Assembly (NCBI GenBank): GCA_009782215.1 | Contig: WRKO01000020.1 | Location: forward strand, 1 to 46,959 | Direction: 5' to 3' | DNA from: Oscillospiraceae bacterium | GTDB taxonomy: Bacteria; Bacillota; Clostridia; Oscillospirales; UBA929 | Length of the DNA stretch: 46,959 nucleotides | Shown here: positions 45,577 through 46,959 of the stretch, piece after piece | How positions within the stretch are numbered: the first letter of the stretch is position 1 | How the letters are laid out: the number at the start of each line of letters is the position of its first letter | Program-made: the position numbers and the translations under genes | The notes under the pieces: model-generated | Told to the model about the DNA's origin: nothing | The model's database searches: none | What the model saw: only the letters and a program-made list of their open reading frames with translations

Positions 45577-45598
45577 GGGACACCATATCCGGTGTCCC
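45577..45598. repeat. Perfect 8-bp hairpin between degV and abcF
   Basis: GGGACACC and GGTGTCCC around a 6-nt loop, just after the degV stop. No T-run on the minus strand. The adjoining CCCGCAGGGACA is also found at 20490-20501 next to the aro promoter, which hints at a dispersed short repeat. Confidence 0.6.
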
Positions 45599-46467
45599 TA
45601 CTCCGTCCTCTTTTTTCCGATAAAGAACAGCGCCATGCAGCCCGGGCCGACATGCGTTCCGATGGCCGCCGCCAACGGGTTGATGATGGCTTCTTTGACG
45701 TTGTAGTGCTTTTTGACCTCCGCCAGAACAAAATTCGCCTCTTCCTCGCAGTCGCCGTGGCAGATGGCGATGGCGTCAAGGTCTTTTTCATCGCAATACT
45801 GCTTCATCTCGTCCACCAAGGCCAGCAGCGAGGCCTTGCGCCCGCGAATTTTGCCGTGATTGAGGAGCTTGCCGTCGATGTCAACGTGCAGCAAGGGCTT
45901 CATGCCCAGCACGGTGCCCATAACGGCCTTCGCCCTCGAAACGCGCCCCCCCCGGAACAGGAACATTAAATCGTCTACCGTGAAGCGGTGGTGGATGGTG
46001 AACATATTGGTCTCAATCCACTTGCAGAGCGCGTCATAATCCAGTCCCGCGTCGCGCTGCCTGACCGTTTCGTGGACGAGCAGTCCCAGTCCCAGCGAAA
46101 CGGCGCTGGTTTGCGGGGTGAATATCTTTCTGTCTGGATATTTCGCCAAAAGCTCGTCGCGCGCGCGAACCGCGCCTTCGTGCGACCCGCTCACGCCCGC
46201 CGTCAAGCCTAAGTACACGATGTCCAGACCTTCTTTCAGGAACGGCTCAAACGCCTCGACGAATTGAAACTCCGTGAACTGTGACGTTTGAAACACCACA
46301 CCGTCGCGCATCTTCTGGTAAAAGGTCTTTGAATCCATTGACCCGTTGTCGATATACACGTCGTTTTCTCCCATAGACACCTGCATAGGGACAAACTGCA
46401 CATCATTTTCCTTGTAGTAGCGCCACGGCAAATCGGCGCTGGAATCGGTAAACAGGACATAACTCAT
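45598..46467 (-). CDS. DegV family fatty-acid binding protein
   Basis: 289 residues with [13 protein letters not shown] at the N terminus, [14 protein letters not shown] at the fatty-acid head-group site, a central [20 protein letters not shown] and C-terminal [12 protein letters not shown]. FakB-type proteins present fatty acids to the FakA kinase. No fakA in the window. Confidence 0.92.
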   Translation of the reverse strand: MSYVLFTDSSADLPWRYYKENDVQFVPMQVSMGENDVYIDNGSMDSKTFYQKMRDGVVFQTSQFTEFQFVEAFEPFLKEGLDIVYLGLTAGVSGSHEGAVRARDELLAKYPDRKIFTPQTSAVSLGLGLLVHETVRQRDAGLDYDALCKWIETNMFTIHHRFTVDDLMFLFRGGRVSRAKAVMGTVLGMKPLLHVDIDGKLLNHGKIRGRKASLLALVDEMKQYCDEKDLDAIAICHGDCEEEANFVLAEVKKHYNVKEAIINPLAAAIGTHVGPGCMALFFIGKKRTE

Positions 46468-46509
46468 TTGACTTGTCTCCTTTCTCGTTTGGACCGTGTT
46501 TCAAAACAG

Positions 46510-46534
46510 GATATCATAGCTCCGCTATGATATC
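46510..46534. repeat. 11-bp palindrome in the degV leader
   Basis: GATATCATAGC-TCC-GCTATGATATC lies between the degV promoter and its ATG; a second small hairpin (TCCGC-TT-GCGGA) follows toward the promoter. It may be an operator or an mRNA hairpin. Confidence 0.6.
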
Positions 46535-46562
46535 TTTCAAAATATACCGTCCGCTTGCGGAT

Positions 46563-46591
46563 AGTATATCACATTCGGAACGGAGGCGCAA
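46563..46591 (-). promoter_or_regulatory. degV operon promoter
   Basis: Minus-strand TTGCGC (46586-46591), 17 bp, TATACT (46563-46568), extended TG. Confidence 0.75.
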
Positions 46592-46657
46592 TCACAATCT
46601 GAAATTTGAGTTCCTCCGGGTTTTTTCTTTAGGTGCGCGTTTGTCCGCTCCCGGGGG

Positions 46658-46686
46658 TTGACAGCCTCTTGCTTTTGTGGTATGAT
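46658..46686 (+). promoter_or_regulatory. tRNA-Ala promoter
   Basis: TTGACA (46658-46663), 17 bp, TATGAT (46681-46686). Divergent from degV, reading into the tRNA region. Confidence 0.85.
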
Positions 46687-46762
46687 ATCTGTTGTCCGCA
46701 AGTGCGCGGGCGGGTTCACCGTGAGAATGGCGTCCTGAAAACAGAATATTTTCCTCTGATGT

Positions 46763-46788
46763 GGGGGTATAGCTCAGCTGGGAGAGCG
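46763..46788 (+). pseudogene. Truncated tRNA-Ala 5' fragment
   Basis: The first 26 bases of tRNA-Ala (acceptor 5' strand, D-arm) are identical to the intact gene, then the match stops. Homology extends upstream through TTTCCTCT(G/A)ATGT and beyond, so it is a diverged tandem duplication with a 121-bp offset (copies 46744-46788 and 46865-46909) in which the first gene lost its anticodon and T-arm. Confidence 0.8.
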
Positions 46789-46883
46789 AGCTGGTCGGAA
46801 AACACCCCCGAAACGGACACCCGGACGAATGGCAACCCCGCCGCATGAATGGCACACTAAAATTGAATAATTTCCTCTAATGT

Positions 46884-46959
<76 letters not shown>

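Overview
The window looks like a chromosomal segment of a GC-rich, Gram-positive member of the Bacillota, most likely class Clostridia. I infer this from a T-box leader on the trp operon, an SLH-domain surface protein, a Tn916-type tyrosine integrase, DegV and YebC family proteins, and the rpmH-rnpA-yidD-yidC-jag cluster. Promoters of the form TTGnnn-17-TATACT, often with an extended -10 TG, recur throughout. No database search was possible, so family names rest on motifs, length and gene order.

Layout. Positions 1-2931 are the right-hand part of a small integrated mobile element: a stem-loop plus tandem repeats, a CRESS-virus-type Rep (HUH nuclease plus superfamily 3 helicase), a 91-residue protein and a tyrosine integrase. 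It ends in a 16-bp sequence identical to the 3' end of the tRNA-Ala gene that closes the window. Positions 3034-9598 hold an MBL hydrolase, a lipoprotein, an unknown protein, glycogen phosphorylase, ribulose-phosphate epimerase and a Nudix-HD fusion. Positions 9643-11901 hold an ABC-2 exporter whose ATPase and first permease are fused. Positions 12007-20456 (minus strand) form one aromatic operon: aroF, tyrA, aroB, aroA, aroC, chorismate mutase, an aroE-aroK fusion and aroQ, followed by a GT8-TVP38 fusion. Positions 20519-26380 form a T-box-led trp operon, trpB-trpA-permease-trpD-trpC-trpF, without trpE or trpG.

Positions 26765-29145 encode an M23/SLH surface protein behind a 350-nt structured leader that ends in a terminator. 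rarA and glyA follow on the minus strand. The plus strand then runs obg, a small membrane protein, yebC, a GT-C glycosyltransferase and a TPR protein, then rpmH to jag. Positions 38607-46467 (minus strand) form a translation-linked operon: degV, an ABC-F protein fused in frame to release factor 1, a metallopeptidase, a methyltransferase, dus, an ECF sigma factor and its anti-sigma factor. A truncated tRNA-Ala copy and an intact tRNA-Ala(GGC) close the window.

The genes cooperate most clearly in aromatic amino-acid synthesis. The aro operon makes chorismate and sends it to tyrosine through chorismate mutase and TyrA. The adjacent trp operon starts from anthranilate, which raises the question of where anthranilate comes from. 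The most unusual items are the CRESS-Rep integrative element, the ABC-F/RF1 fusion, the trp operon with a built-in anion permease and no anthranilate synthase, and the unrecognised leader RNA before the M23/SLH gene.
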